A DNA stretch of 64,000 nucleotides from Helianthus annuus (Eukaryota > Streptophyta > Magnoliopsida > Asterales > Asteraceae): the NCBI RefSeq assembly GCF_002127325.2, contig NC_035435.2, positions 131,480,904 through 131,544,903 of the forward strand, given 5' to 3'. A program made the position numbers and the translations under genes. The first letter of the stretch is position 1. Each line of letters starts with the position of its first letter. The notes under the pieces were generated by a model that was not told where the DNA came from, did not search any database, and saw nothing but the letters and a program-made list of their open reading frames with translations. This document shows positions 1-11,600 of the stretch, piece after piece.

Positions 1-18
1 TTATCGAAACAAACTTCA

Positions 19-31
19 TTCTCCCCCTTAA
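19..31 (-). other. Polypurine tract of the ARID element
   Basis: Minus strand TTAAGGGGGAGAA ends directly at the first base of the 3' LTR (position 18). It would prime plus-strand DNA synthesis. Confidence 0.65.
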
Positions 32-60
32 GCAAGAAATGTCCGAGCTCTTCGATCCGA

Positions 61-1725
61 TTACTCCTTGCGGTTGTTGGTGACTTCGATCTTCACCACC
101 ACGTCATCATCACTTGAATCTTCGATCCATCCGCAATTGCTCGAGCTCTCGGCCATACCAGCTTTCTCTCTTGCACGCTCCTTCTTGATGTAATCAAAGT
201 ACCATTCGACCAACTCTAGATAGTAAACGAATGCAACCTTCATTTCATAAGCATCGTCCTTGTCGTAACCATACTTCTCCGATATCTCGCCCCATTTGTC
301 TTTTGCCGTTATTTCATCAAACCCACCATTGTGCCTTACGATGCGGTGTAGTAAAATGAGGCTAACATCACGACCATCAATTAACTCCGGTGGCATTGCC
401 TTCTCACAAACAATTCCAAGAAAGTTAGTGATGAACCAAACCAAAATTCCTTCGAATGGTGCGTCGAAGAATCTTGGATGCTTCTTGACTTCTTCGTGTA
501 GGGTGATTAGATCCCCTGGTTCGACACAACTTTCCATGATTAAACCCCTTTCAACAACATCCTCCTCGAGTTGAGAAAGAGTTATTGCCCGTTCCCGAAG
601 TAATTGTCTTGATTGGTGTGGATTATCCTTTTCGCCTTCGAGGTAAATCATTAAAGCTTTCTTTGCCTTTTTCGAGTACACGACTTTCCTTGCACTTGGG
701 CGTTCATCATACACTTTCTTTTTATTTTTTGACTTTTCAAATTCTCGCTCATAGTAATCCCCCAAACATTCTTGAAACTCCTCCTTTTCTTTCTTGTACC
801 CATTGTCGACCCCAAGATTATCATAAAAGGCGTCAAGATAATCTTGTTCCAAGTCGGTTTCCGACTTGTCTTCGTAAATATCAAAACCCTTTGATCGACA
901 ACCGAACATCTTCTTCAATACGCACTTCTCACCCATAGTAACCGTCTCGATTCCTTGAAACAGGAGTTGTTCCAAACTTAGAACATTCCTGTCAAGTTTT
1001 GGTGCGTAACTAACACACGGAATTGTCTTGTTCTTGCCGTCCACCGGCACCCTTACTTCACCAATTCCATGAACAAACGAAACATCCTTCTTGCTTTCAT
1101 TCTTTACAACCCCAAAGTGTCTTTTAAAACACTTGAACAAATTACGGTTTCCCGTCATGTGCGTCTTAAACGTAGGATCCACGACCCAAATTGAATCCCA
1201 CTTACCCCCGCAAGTATCCTTTACAATATAATCACACTCGACTGGTAAAGGTGATAATATAATATACTTACTAGGGCAAATCGACGCGATGTGGCCAAAC
1301 TTCTTGCACTTGAAACACCGAACCCCCGGTTTTCTTGGCCTACCCACTGGTGCATTGGGTTTCTTCCCGTTCTTCTTCACGAAACCCCCTCTGAATACTT
1401 TCTTTGGAAACTTTCCTTTTGGTGATACCCCGGTTCGTATGGTTGGCTTCCCCTGCGCGTACTCATCCACTTCCGCCGCCCGGCCGCACTCTCCACCACG
1501 AACAAACACATCATCACCAAAATCGGTCATAACCGATTTCCCCTTGTTTCCACCGATTCGGTTCTCTCCTTGATCACAATTCCTTCCGGTTCCTGTTAAA
1601 CCTTTGGCTCTGATACCAATGTTGGTATCATCGTCATCGGAAACCCAGGACCAATCGGAACGGATGGACTTGTGACCACAAACACAATCATTCACGTACA
1701 AACCACAACACTCACACGAATTCAT
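61..1725 (-). CDS. Retroelement ORF: CCHC knuckle, degenerate protease-like segment, ARID domain
   Basis: The ORF is an uninterrupted 554 codons. Residues about 137-150 form a CCHC zinc knuckle (C-x2-C-x4-H-x4-C, CFKCKKFGHIASIC), the nucleic-acid-binding signature of gag. Residues about 178-260 follow the layout of a Copia aspartic protease with the downstream HMTGN motif, but the catalytic D-S/T-G is D-P-T, so activity is unlikely. Residues about 400-520 match the ARID/BRIGHT pattern: PPELIDG, then LLHRIVRHNGGF, a conserved W, and a Tyr-rich last helix. ARID domains bind DNA in chromatin regulators. The first 35 codons lie in the 5' LTR. The tail is acidic. Retroelement context is seen; a chromatin-targeting role is inference. 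It could also be a family tamed by the host and carried passively. Confidence 0.8.
   Translation of the reverse strand: MNSCECCGLYVNDCVCGHKSIRSDWSWVSDDDDTNIGIRAKGLTGTGRNCDQGENRIGGNKGKSVMTDFGDDVFVRGGECGRAAEVDEYAQGKPTIRTGVSPKGKFPKKVFRGGFVKKNGKKPNAPVGRPRKPGVRCFKCKKFGHIASICPSKYIILSPLPVECDYIVKDTCGGKWDSIWVVDPTFKTHMTGNRNLFKCFKRHFGVVKNESKKDVSFVHGIGEVRVPVDGKNKTIPCVSYAPKLDRNVLSLEQLLFQGIETVTMGEKCVLKKMFGCRSKGFDIYEDKSETDLEQDYLDAFYDNLGVDNGYKKEKEEFQECLGDYYEREFEKSKNKKKVYDERPSARKVVYSKKAKKALMIYLEGEKDNPHQSRQLLRERAITLSQLEEDVVERGLIMESCVEPGDLITLHEEVKKHPRFFDAPFEGILVWFITNFLGIVCEKAMPPELIDGRDVSLILLHRIVRHNGGFDEITAKDKWGEISEKYGYDKDDAYEMKVAFVYYLELVEWYFDYIKKERAREKAGMAESSSNCGWIEDSSDDDVVVKIEVTNNRKE
1606..1618 (-). other. Primer-binding site, tRNA-iMet type
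   Basis: TGGTATCAGAGCC on the minus strand, one base after the LTR end. This is the standard Ty1/copia plant primer site complementary to initiator tRNA-Met. Here it is also translated as part of the ORF. Confidence 0.75.
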
Positions 1726-2198
1726 GATAACTAATTGAAACGAGAATGATTTGCAGAAAACAATAACTAACCGAATGAATAAACTTGATTGACTGAACTT
1801 TGAATATGATAACTAACTTGATAATACACACGTTCGAATACACTGATAACTACCGGTTTGATAGGGAAGTTTGGCAGCGGCTTTATAGGGATCAAGAGGC
1901 ATGTCTCCAACAGTCACGTTGTTTCAAAAGAGATGTGACGATTCTGAATAACCGCCATTCGGTTATGGAGACACACCGGTTCGCTACTTGGCCCAACTTC
2001 CTCATCAATAACCGGCTGTTTAATGGACTGGACATACAAATCGTTCGACCCAAACTGGTGGCCTACGGCCCAACTAAAATACATAAACATAACTATTGTT
2101 TTGACCCAATACTAATAGACATAAAACAAACAAATGTAAACAGGCCCGAGGCCCATGTTCTGGACTCGGATGATTCTTGCTTATCGAAACAAACTTCA
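1620..2198 (-). repeat. 5' LTR of the ARID element
   Basis: The LTR is 579 bp, begins TGAAG and ends CAACA on the minus strand, and is followed directly by the primer-binding site. It includes a TATA-like box (1890-1881) and the first 106 nt of the ARID ORF, so the start codon lies in transcribed LTR sequence. Confidence 0.75.
1881..1890 (-). promoter_or_regulatory. TATA-like box in the 5' LTR
   Basis: The minus strand reads CCCTATAAAG here, about 155 nt upstream of the ATG at 1725. A start site some 30 nt further on would give a transcript that includes the ORF start. The box is predicted from sequence alone. Confidence 0.45.
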
Positions 2199-2388
2199 GT
2201 CTCCATGTGTTTTAACAAGGTTTTTAAGAAAATTTTTCACAAAACAACAAGTTTTCTTAAAATTTTAACCCATTTTGTTTCAAAAACTTGAAAAGTCAGT
2301 TTTAAACACAATCAAAGTTCCAATACCTTCAAGGATTTTGTTCGAAAAACACAACACATGGCTCAGTTTTAATAAGGATGAGAACCTG

Positions 2389-3109
2389 GCTCTGATACCA
2401 CTTGTAGATCCCTAGAGGAGGATCTAGAAAACCTTATCCTTGTTATCGAACACACTTGCAAGTGCGGAAACCAAGCGGGTATGCAACCAAGCCAAAGAAC
2501 ACAAAAAATACAAGACAAGATTCAACGTTTAAAACCAAAATGTATAGATCCAGAAGAGTTGAGTTACAAAGATTATACAAAGCAAATACACTCTAACTTT
2601 CTGGTGTGTTCTCAACCTCTTTCTGTTATGTGCTCAGCAGTCCTTTTATAGGCAAATGTTACTGCAACCTTACAAAAGATCCCAGGCCCAGAAAACTGGC
2701 CCACAAAAAACCAATCCCCACAAAATGCTGTGTGTATTTCGTGATATGCCATATCATTAAACAACCAGGGACGAAAGATATTCTTCTTTGACATGGGTTC
2801 TTCGTCAAACTCAATATCCAGCAAACAACCAGGTTCTTCATGGGGTATCAAAGTAGGTTCTTCGCCATGCATGGTTTTTCGCCATGCATCATCTTTCGTG
2901 GAGAGGGCTGCATATACAAACAACTTGCAGAAACAAACAGACAACCAGTAACAGTATACTTTCAACTATCAGTCTGCAATCATGCAGCTGATATCAGATA
3001 TAATCAAAACGTCGTACCGGGTCAAGATAGGAGGATATCTTGACCTCGGCCCGCACTTCGTAATGCGGGCGAACCGAAACGAGCCGTATCCACATTAAAT
3101 GTATTAACA
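2389..3109 (-). mobile_element. Partial Copia-type element: primer site and LTR
   Basis: GCTCTGATACCA at 2389-2400 is the reverse complement of a tRNA-Met primer site. Two bases further, TGTAGATCC at 2403 begins an LTR read on the minus strand. The far end is uncertain; the best CA terminus I see is 3109 (minus strand TGTTAATAC), giving about 707 bp. A TATA box (CTATAAAAGG, minus strand, about 2652-2643) supports an LTR. Internal sequence continues leftward from 2388 and is interrupted at 2199 by the ARID element. No coding part is visible. Confidence 0.55.
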
Positions 3110-3150
3110 CCCTCCAAACTCCATAACACATAACCTAACAAAAGTTTTTA

Positions 3151-3243
3151 GGTTATGCTTGTATTGAAGACTGTAGAGTGTGGTGATATAGATTTTTACG
3201 CTATGCTTGTATTAAAGACCGCAGAGTGTGGTGATATAGAGCT
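3151..3243. repeat. 48-bp tandem duplication
   Basis: Two imperfect copies of a unit containing ATGCTTGTATT and GAGTGTGGTGATATAGA start at about 3151 and 3199, period 48 bp. No coding content. Confidence 0.6.
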
Positions 3244-4092
3244 CTTGTTTGGGTGTTTTATTTCTCTATACAAGGCGTAGATATAGATATTGAAATTTTT
3301 TTTTCCAAAAGTACAAGTCTTCTTATCAATGGCACCATTAAGAAGAACATTCAACAAGAAGGTAGCGAAGGCTTGAAATTTGAATGTTAAGATGATGGTT
3401 ATATGGTTTAACATTTAAGCAGCACAATTATGACCATTTTGGATTGGCTGCTAAGGTTATCAAGTAGTTTTTCCGACCTTTGACTAACTAAATTCACAAA
3501 GTTCAAATTCACTGTCACACAAACTTAAACCGCGTAAAAACACAGATACCGGTGTGGCAACACAAGGATGTGTTTTCTTTTAGCATTAGCCGGGTTTTTA
3601 ACTTTCAACCAACTTGACACAAAAAAGATATGGTAATTACTTATTAGTTACCTTGTCCACAACATTTTGACAACTTTAAATATATGTAGCATACACAAGT
3701 TAATACTACTAAAAAAGTAACAAAATCCAACAGTCACATTGATTATCTGTATCAACATAATATACATACAGTGTTGTTGATCTTGAGCCTAGTCACTATT
3801 CTCTACATATCTAGAATACAAAAACATACAAATACAACAAAAGAATGAAAAATACAACAAAAAATACATATGAAAACAACCAAAAGTAGGAGGTTAATCC
3901 TCCAAAACAAGCTGCAAAAGTCCTAACACAACTCACATTTAAACATATATAGTAGTGAAGTCTAGGTTAACCGGCAAAGAAACATAAGCCACAACATAGT
4001 TTCAAGTACATGATAAATTCAAACAGACTTTAACTTATAAGATGAAACAATGTTCCACTTGTATATCTATAGCTCAAACCCCAGGGCTCTTT
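3244..4092. other. AT-rich spacer, no gene seen
   Basis: No ORF of protein-like composition and no repeat structure stands out. The last five bases (4088-4092, TCTTT) are the left target duplication of the large Copia element. Confidence 0.5.
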
Positions 4093-4517
4093 TGTTGATT
4101 ATATCTTTAAACATGGGTCTAAAACATAAAACCCTAATCACGTTTATCAAGTCAAATCATGAACATGAACATAAAATTAGAGGCACTTACATGTGGGAAT
4201 GGTTATCTTAGCTGATAATGTAGCCATGGTTCCCGTTATGATGCCTTTTAGTGATGGGATTTTTAGAGAGAATTCTTGATTAGTGTTTTAGGAGTGTTTC
4301 ACTATGAATGAACAAGATGATGACCATCCATTTTATTAGTTACTCAAGACTCCTCGCATTCTCTATATTAAAGGCATCTAAAGGGAAATCATAATGGCCC
4401 CTTAACTTATAAATATTCACAATTACTTCCATCAAGTAATTGTTAGGGACCGGTTACGTCATATTGGTAAGGTTAACTTAAATGATCTATAGGCCACATT
4501 ACGGGTTATTTCTAACA
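4093..4517 (-). repeat. 3' LTR of the large Copia element
   Basis: 425 bp. On the minus strand it starts TGTTAGAAATAACCCG and ends GATATAATCAACA. It is preceded by the polypurine tract AAGTGGGAGAA (4528-4518). Confidence 0.9.
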
Positions 4518-4842
4518 TTCTCCCACTTGATCGAGCGATCATTTATGATGAGTATTAAGTAATTTTGGCCAAGTTTAAAACACTCATCTAGTTTCATGTT
4601 GAAACTATAGCAGAGAGTTACAGTCATTCGAATTGAAGTCAATTCGAGACCCCCAACAGTCATACTAAAGTCTCAATATAAAACACTTAATCATAAAACT
4701 AAAATGACTGAAATAAAATCCTTAGGATAAGTAATTGCCTTACATAAGTTTTGTCTATATATCATAAGGTGCGCATAAACATTAGTATAGACAGAATAAA
4801 ACATTCAATGAAATAATAATCGTTTATACACAATCTATGCTT
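4518..4842 (-). other. Polypurine tract and 3' untranslated part of the Copia element
   Basis: The tract AAGTGGGAGAA lies at 4528-4518 on the minus strand, directly at the LTR. The remaining roughly 310 bp up to the RNase H stop codon hold no ORF. Confidence 0.65.
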
Positions 4843-6438
4843 TCATACAAGGTCTTTACTAAAACCCATTCTCATTACAAGATCTTGGAAAGTTCTGGGT
4901 GGTAGACCTTTAGTTATCGGATCCGCTAGCACATCTTTAGTGCTTATGTGCTCGATACAAAGATTATTTTCCTCTACTCGTTCTCGAACGAACAAAAACT
5001 TTGTATCGAGGTATAAACCAGCTCCGCTTGAACTGTTACTGTTCGAGAAACTAACAGCAGCTGAGTTGTCACAGTAAATCTTCAATGCCCGTGATATGGA
5101 GTTAAGAACTTTGAGTCCAGTGATGAGGTTTCTTAACAACATCCCATGGCACGTTGCATTGTACACTGCAACATATTCTGCCATCATCGTTGAGGTTGTT
5201 GTTAACTGTTGCTTATGACTCTTCCATGAAATTGGTCCGCCTGCAAGCATAAAGATCTACCCCGAAGTCGATCTCTTATCATCTTTGCATTTAGCAAAGT
5301 CAGAATCGGAATAGCCTACTACTTCCAAGTTGTCAGTTCTTCTGTATGTCAATTTATAATCTTTCGTTCCTTGTAGATATCGCAACACTTTCTTTGCTGC
5401 TTTCCAATGATCTAGGTCGGGATTAGATTGATATCGGCCTAGCATTCCAGCAATATATGCAATATCGGGACGAGTACAGACTTGGGCATACATCAAACTT
5501 CCTACTATTGAAGCATAAGGTATCAATCTCATTTGCTCCTTTTCAACCTCTGTTTTTGGACACTGAAAAGAGCCAAAAACGTCTCCCTTAACTACTGGAG
5601 CCACTAATGAAGAGAAATGTTGCATGTTGTAACGCGTAAGAACACGATCAATATAAGCCTTCTGGGATAGACCGAATATCCCATTAGTACGATCTCGGTG
5701 TAATTCGATGCCTATTACGTAAGAGGCTTCTCCGAGATCCTTCATGTCAAAATTTCGCGAAAGTAATCGCTTTGACTCATGCAACAAATCTAAACTATTA
5801 CTCGCCAAAAGGATATCATCCACATAAAGGACAAGTATAGCAAAGTTGCTCCCACTCATTTTGAGGTAGGTGCATTGATCCACTTGATTCGTGATAAAGC
5901 CTTGTTTTTTCATAATCTCATCAGATTTTAAGTACCACTGACGTGACGCCTGTTTTAGCCCATATATGGATTTCTGTAACTTACAGACTAAGTGTTCCTG
6001 ACCTTTAGGTTTAAAGCCTTCAGGTTGAGTCATAAACACATCTTCATGTAAGTCACCATTAAGGAAAGCAGTTTTGACATCCATCAGATGTAACTCTAAA
6101 TCAAAATGAGCCCAATGCCATAACGATTCTCAAAGAATCCTTCCATGAGACAGGTGAGAAGGTTTCTTGATAATCAATTCCCTCTTTTTGAGTATAGCCT
6201 TTAGCAACCAATCGTGCTTTATAACGCTCGATGTTTCCATTCGTGTCTAATTTAGTTTTGAATACCCATTTACATCCTACGGGTTTTACCCCCTTGGGTA
6301 ATTCAACCAATTCCCAAATGCCATTCTTTTTCATGGAATCAAGCTCACCAATCATAGCTTTATTCCACTCGGAAGATTTATCACTACCAATGGCTTCATT
6401 ATAAGAGGTTGGATCGTTATACTTTCCTAAATCCAAAT
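4843..6438 (-). pseudogene. Copia reverse transcriptase and RNase H, broken
   Basis: Three pieces in sequence. Piece 6436-6101 has the N-terminal RT block (EWNKAM, WVFKTKLD, ARLVAKGYTQ, ETFSPV). Piece 6084-5257 has the RT core (MDVKTAFLNG, the YVDD catalytic pair in LVLYVDDILL, SLMYAQVCTRPDIAY) and the start of RNase H. Piece 5250-4843 carries the rest of RNase H (AEYVA, KIYCDNSAA, DVLADPITKG). Breaks near 6101 and 5255 destroy a single reading frame. This is a dead polymerase copy; the family is certain, the Copia lineage is not assigned. Confidence 0.85.
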
Positions 6439-6456
6439 CAGCTTCATTAAGGTAGG

Positions 6457-7674
6457 TTACATAATCATCAAAGTTAGTGGGCCTTCTTGGCCTTGATGAC
6501 CTCCTAAGCTGATTTTTAGGTTCAACAAGTTCATTAACTGGTTTAGGGATTTGGTTATGCTCTTGTGAGTTTGATGTGCCTTCATTATTAGGGACGTTAG
6601 GAGCATTAATTTCAGCGGAAACAAGGGGTGGTCAGTGTTATGTACAAGAGGTGTAATAGGAGATAAATTTGAAAAGCCCATCCCTCCCCTCCTCTTGAAC
6701 TTCTTGGAAATCAAAGACTCCACTTTCACTGCTCCCACTGACCTTAAAGTCCCCTATAAAATCAGCAATTCAACTTTCCACAATACGAGTAACGTGTGAA
6801 GGGCGGTAAAATATATATCCCTTTGATCATTCGGGATATCCTATGAAGTAGCAACTGATTGTCCTCATGTCAATTTTCTTTTTCAAAGGATCATAAAGTG
6901 TAGCTTCGGCAGGACAACCCCATACTTTCATATACTCTAAGCTTGGTTTCTTTCCTGTCCAAATTTCATAAGGAGTTTTTGGGGCAGATTTAGAAGGAAC
7001 CCTATTTAGTTTAAGAACGGCCGTCTTCAATGCCTCAGTCCATAAAAAATTAGGCAAATTTGAGTTTGCTGACATACTTCTTATCATGTCCATAAGGGTT
7101 CTATTTCTGCTCTCAGCAACACCATTCTGCTTAGGTGTACTCGGCATGGTAAATTGGTTCACTATCCCGTGTTCTTTACAAAAATTAAAGAAAGGACCGG
7201 GAGCTTGACCAATGTCTGTATGTCGACCATAATACTCACCTCCTCTATCTGATCTCACTACCTTTATCTTACGGCTAAGTTGGTTTTCAACTTCAGCCTT
7301 AAAAGTTTTAAACATTTCAAGTGATTCAAATTTTTCTTTAATCAAATACATGTACATGTACCGAGAATAATCATCTATAAAAGTAATAAAAGACGTATGG
7401 CCAGTAATGCCAGGTGGAAAAGGTCCACAAATATCAGTGTGTATGAGTTCTAATAATCCAGAACTCCTTGTGGCACCCTTTTTATTTTTATTTGTCTTTT
7501 CCCTTTAATGCATTCAACACATGTTCCAAAATCGCTAAAATCAAGATCTGGTAATTCACCATCCTTCACGAGTCTTATCATTCTGTCTATTGAGATGTGG
7601 CCTAAACGTCGATGCCACAATTTAGATGATATTTCCAAATCATGTTTTCGTTTTCGTTTGTTGATTTTTATCAT
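6457..7674 (-). pseudogene. Copia integrase, broken
   Basis: Piece 7674-7450 holds the GAG-pre-integrase zinc region ([22 protein letters not shown]). Piece 7357-6827 holds the catalytic core, with RSDRGGEY (second Asp) and [13 protein letters not shown] (Glu). Sequence between the pieces still encodes the HTDICGPF block with the first Asp in another frame, so a frameshift lies near 7460. Downstream to 6457 is a low-complexity linker to RT, out of frame. Confidence 0.8.
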
Positions 7675-8101
7675 TTACGTTATATGACAACAAAGATTTC
7701 GAAAAGCTATTATCTAGTTCTAACTTATAAAGATTTCCATCCAGATAACCACAACCAAGAACTTGGGAGTTTAAACTAATAGTGACTTTTCCATGCCCAT
7801 GTGAAACTTCAAAACCATCATTGTCTAACTTTGATACTGATACTAAATTCCGAGTAATTTTCGGTACATATAATGTATCATAAAGTTTAATACAATGACC
7901 AGTTTTCATAATAAGTTGCATGGTTCCTATGGCCTCAACTTCAAGTTCCTCCCCTCCTCCCGTTCTAAGTGTTCTTTGGTTTCTTTCCAGCCTCTGGATT
8001 GTAAGGAATCCCTGTGTGGAATTGGTAACATGAACCATTGAACCAGAGTCAACCCACCATGTGTTAATTGGTACATTCATATTAAAGGATTTATTTATCA
8101 T
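7640..8101 (-). pseudogene. Copia aspartic protease segment
   Basis: WWVDSGSMVHVTN near residues 15-27 is the Copia protease active site (D-S-G) and LYVPKITRNLVSVSKL the second conserved block. It overlaps the integrase piece in another frame (7640-7674), evidence of a small indel. Upstream it is cut from gag by a TGA in place of a Trp codon at 8131-8129. Confidence 0.8.
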
Positions 8102-8128
8102 AAATGCATCAGTACCTTTCTTAGCCAG

Positions 8129-8616
8129 TCATTCCTTGAATTTTGAACAATCTCGTTGCAAGTGCCCTTTGTTATGGCGGAACTTGCAACGAGACTGTCC
8201 CTTGGAGACATTAGGGCTGGAAACCGTATTTGAATTAGCTTTATGGACTTTGGAACTTTTCCCTTTAAAATTTCCCTTCCTTTTCATTGACTTAGTGGTA
8301 GCGATATAAGCAACTTCTGGTTGTTCTAGTTTCAAACGTTCCTCCCCCTGCACACACATTGCTATCAACTCACTCATCGACCACTTGTCTTTCCGAGTGT
8401 TATAGTTGATCTTAAAAGCAATAAAATGTGCAGGAAGAGACGTCATGATGAAATGCACTAGAAAACTATTGCTTATTTCCATGTCTAATCCCTTTAACTT
8501 ATGGGCCATGTCGCTCATCATCATTATGTGCTCACACACACCACTAGTCCTTTCATATTTTGTGGTAAGCATCTTCAAAATTAGAGAACTCGCATGTGCT
8601 TTAGAAGATCCCTTGA
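8129..8616 (-). pseudogene. Copia gag, 3' half, truncated by the gypsy insertion
   Basis: The second part of a UBN2-type gag followed by a zinc knuckle, CKFRHNKGHLQRDC, in which the second Cys of C-x2-C is Arg. It begins exactly at the gypsy LTR edge (8617); the first half of the same protein resumes at 22849, after the target duplication CTTGA. Inactive. Confidence 0.8.
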
Positions 8617-11600
8617 TGTCACACCCCTAATTTCCACGTATCACCGGTGGGGGTTCCGTGACGTAGTTGATATCGTCATAGTCAAACATACAATATATAA
8701 ATGCACAGCGGAAGCAAAAGAAAGATTTATTTCAACTTAATAATATTGTAATATCCAAGTATCACAAAATAGTCGAAATAGATCCACAGGCGGATCAAAC
8801 AAAGAGGAAACTTTATTTCAACAGACTTCATGCATCCTAAGCTTGCGAGACTTCTATGGATGCCAAGGAGTGGCCAGCCTATTACGCGTAGTACCTGCAC
8901 TTAGCCTTTTTGGAAAATACGTCAGTTTACACTGGTAAATACAATTTAACTGACTCATTTTGAAAATGTTTGAAAATTTATTTAAATGCCCGAGGCACAA
9001 AACTTTTTATAACTTGGGATAATTATTTGCTTAATAATCTTGTAAAAGAATTACATGTCCGTTATGCGTTCAGTTGCCCGGGTCGTACCGGGTTAAAGAT
9101 TAATAGACACACCACTTAATATAATTCCGCCGCGAGACTTCTCTCGACCGACGATTATACTTTATTGAAATGCACTACGGGTGTACGCCTACACCTGTGT
9201 GCGAAGGTCGTGGCCATTCTTTGAATGATGCCAAGGATATCCGGGACATGGTCATTAAACCGCCAAAGGCGTTAAACAAACAAAACAGCATTTTTAAACA
9301 GGTTAATGACAACACTTAACCACCGACCGGTTAAGGTCAATTCCCCGACCAAGCGGTATTTTATATACCGTACCCCAAGCCCGTATAGGGAAAATAAGTT
9401 AAACGTATTTACCTGAGCAAAGTATAAATCAAATACAGCGAGTGCACGTAGCTTTTACTGGGCTCCTATATCTGGAATTAAGGTTTTAATAACCTATTAC
9501 AATTCTAACGGGTCTTAAGCTTATACCAGTTAGTTTTATATAAAGATTACGGTTTTAAACGCACGATAAGGCGAAGACCGCTTTAGAATGTGGTTTTGAC
9601 CCAACAAGCTTGCATGCTTGTTTAATATGGGTAACATAATCACATTCTGAATTTTGAGACCAAAATGATATGGTTTGACCCGTTTCGGCTAAAATGGCCA
9701 AACTAGTCACATGAGCCGATCCGAACGCGTATAGTGCGTAACGAGTAACCATAAGAGTCATATACATGTTTCTGAAGTTAATATGCCTAAAATATGTTGT
9801 GATATCAGAATGATACCTTCCATTATGCCCCAAATGGTTTTAAACCCAAACTATGCCTCATAAGGGCATTTTGGTTATTTTAAAGGGTGTAAAAGAGTTT
9901 AATTAGTATTCTGAGTTACAGGTCTGATTAAATTAGTAAATATGCTTAATTTACTAAGTCATAACAGTACAGTATCCAATATATATGAAATTTATAACTT
10001 ATAACCATGCTATGCTATGCTCCATAGGGGCATTTTGGTAATTTCACATATACTTAAAGGGTCAAAACTGCTATTCTGAGTTGAAAACATTAGCTTACTG
10101 TTAAAATATAAAAATCTTACTGAGTACATCAGTAGGTTTTAACCCCATATTCTTAGCAAGGTTCTAGTGCATACTTATGTGCTAAAAACGCTTAAAAAAG
10201 GCGATTTGGAGCCATTTCCGGGTTTTCTGTAAAAGGCTGATATTTTTAATATTCCAGTAGGCTAAAAATAATTTATTTATCATATCAAATCAGTAGAAAA
10301 AGGTTTGGGGTCAAAAGGATTTATAAAACTCATTTTATAGCCCAAAAGGGCAAAACCGGCATAAACCGAATTAAGCTTAGAACACTAAGTTATGCTCAGC
10401 CTAAAAATAAATAAAAATCTCCAAAAATCCAAAAATATTATTTTATAACAGTAGGTATAAGGTTTTGTATAAAAATTCGGGTTTAGATAGGCTATATGCG
10501 ATTTACGCCATTTAATTACTAAAGAAGCTTTAATTTACGCAAATGAGCATAACTCTTAATCTACACCTCAAACTGATCTCAAATTTTGGGTGCAAGTTTA
10601 TAAATCAGTAGCCAAGGTGTCTATCATTTTACATTTTCAAGAATCACTTTTTAAGGTCATTTGGGCATAATGGTCAACATATAAGCGATTAACGGAAACA
10701 TGCATGTGCATAGGATGTCTAATGAACCAAGTTGTATAATCTCAGAGAGTTATACTAACATGCAAATAGGTCCAAAAGAAGCTCTAAGGCAATCCTAAAC
10801 TTGGCTTAAACGGTTCAGAACTGATAGTCAAAGCAATAGTCAAACTTTGCGACTTTCGGTTCCAAACCGAGCCTAAACTAGAAATTGTCGAGTTGAACAT
10901 GTTGAAACATGTTCTAACATTAATTGCCAAGTTATTTTAATGATCAAACAGGTTGCATGTATCCTACATTGCTAATTACGTATTAATTTGAAAATAAGCA
11001 TTCTGTTGACTTTTTAAGATGTGCTTTGACTCGATAATTAATATAGTTAGAGTGGGAATCTGGAAATACCCTTTTAAGGGTTTGTTACCCACATAATTAC
11101 CTACTTAAAGGTATTTTTAATTCAAGATATTAGTGAGTAATTAATGATTAATCTCGAAGTCAAACCTTAATTACGACGGTTTGACTTTTAGCTAATTAAC
11201 TAAGCTAAAACGAATTTAGAAGGGTTAAGGACACTTACAAGAGTCCTAATTAGGCTTAGGGATCACTAGGAATGTTGCTTGCTGTCCAGAAGGCACCAGG
11301 AGTGAACTTGTGAACTTTGCAATGAATGAACAATCTTTGGTCACAACCTTATGCTCCTTATATACAATCTTTGATCTCACAAGATGTTGCCAACATGGTC
11401 TACAGGTGATACAAGATCATTACAGGTGCCCCCTATGCATGAAATACCATTGGGGCAGCCCCTGGTATGTAAAACAAGCATTTTGAGTCGGTTAACAGAC
11501 CTGACTGGCAGCTGTGCACGTTTTTCTGTTACTGGCACTCTGACGCGGGCCGTGTAAGGTCATAGGGGACCTTTACGCGGGTCGCCTGGACCTGCAAAAC

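Larger units (their letters stand above)
1..2198 (-). mobile_element. Non-autonomous Copia-type LTR element carrying an ARID ORF (left end outside window)
   Basis: Read on the minus strand, the order is 5' LTR (2198-1620), a one-base spacer, a tRNA-Met-type primer site (1618-1606), one ORF (1725-61), a polypurine tract (31-19) and the start of the 3' LTR (18-1). The 18 bases of 3' LTR in view are identical to the first 18 bases of the 5' LTR (2198-2181), which is what fixes the structure. The internal region is only about 1.6 kb and holds no reverse transcriptase, RNase H or integrase, so the element must be mobilised in trans. The flank 2199-2203 (GTCTC) is the candidate target duplication; its partner lies outside the window. 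Confidence 0.75.
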
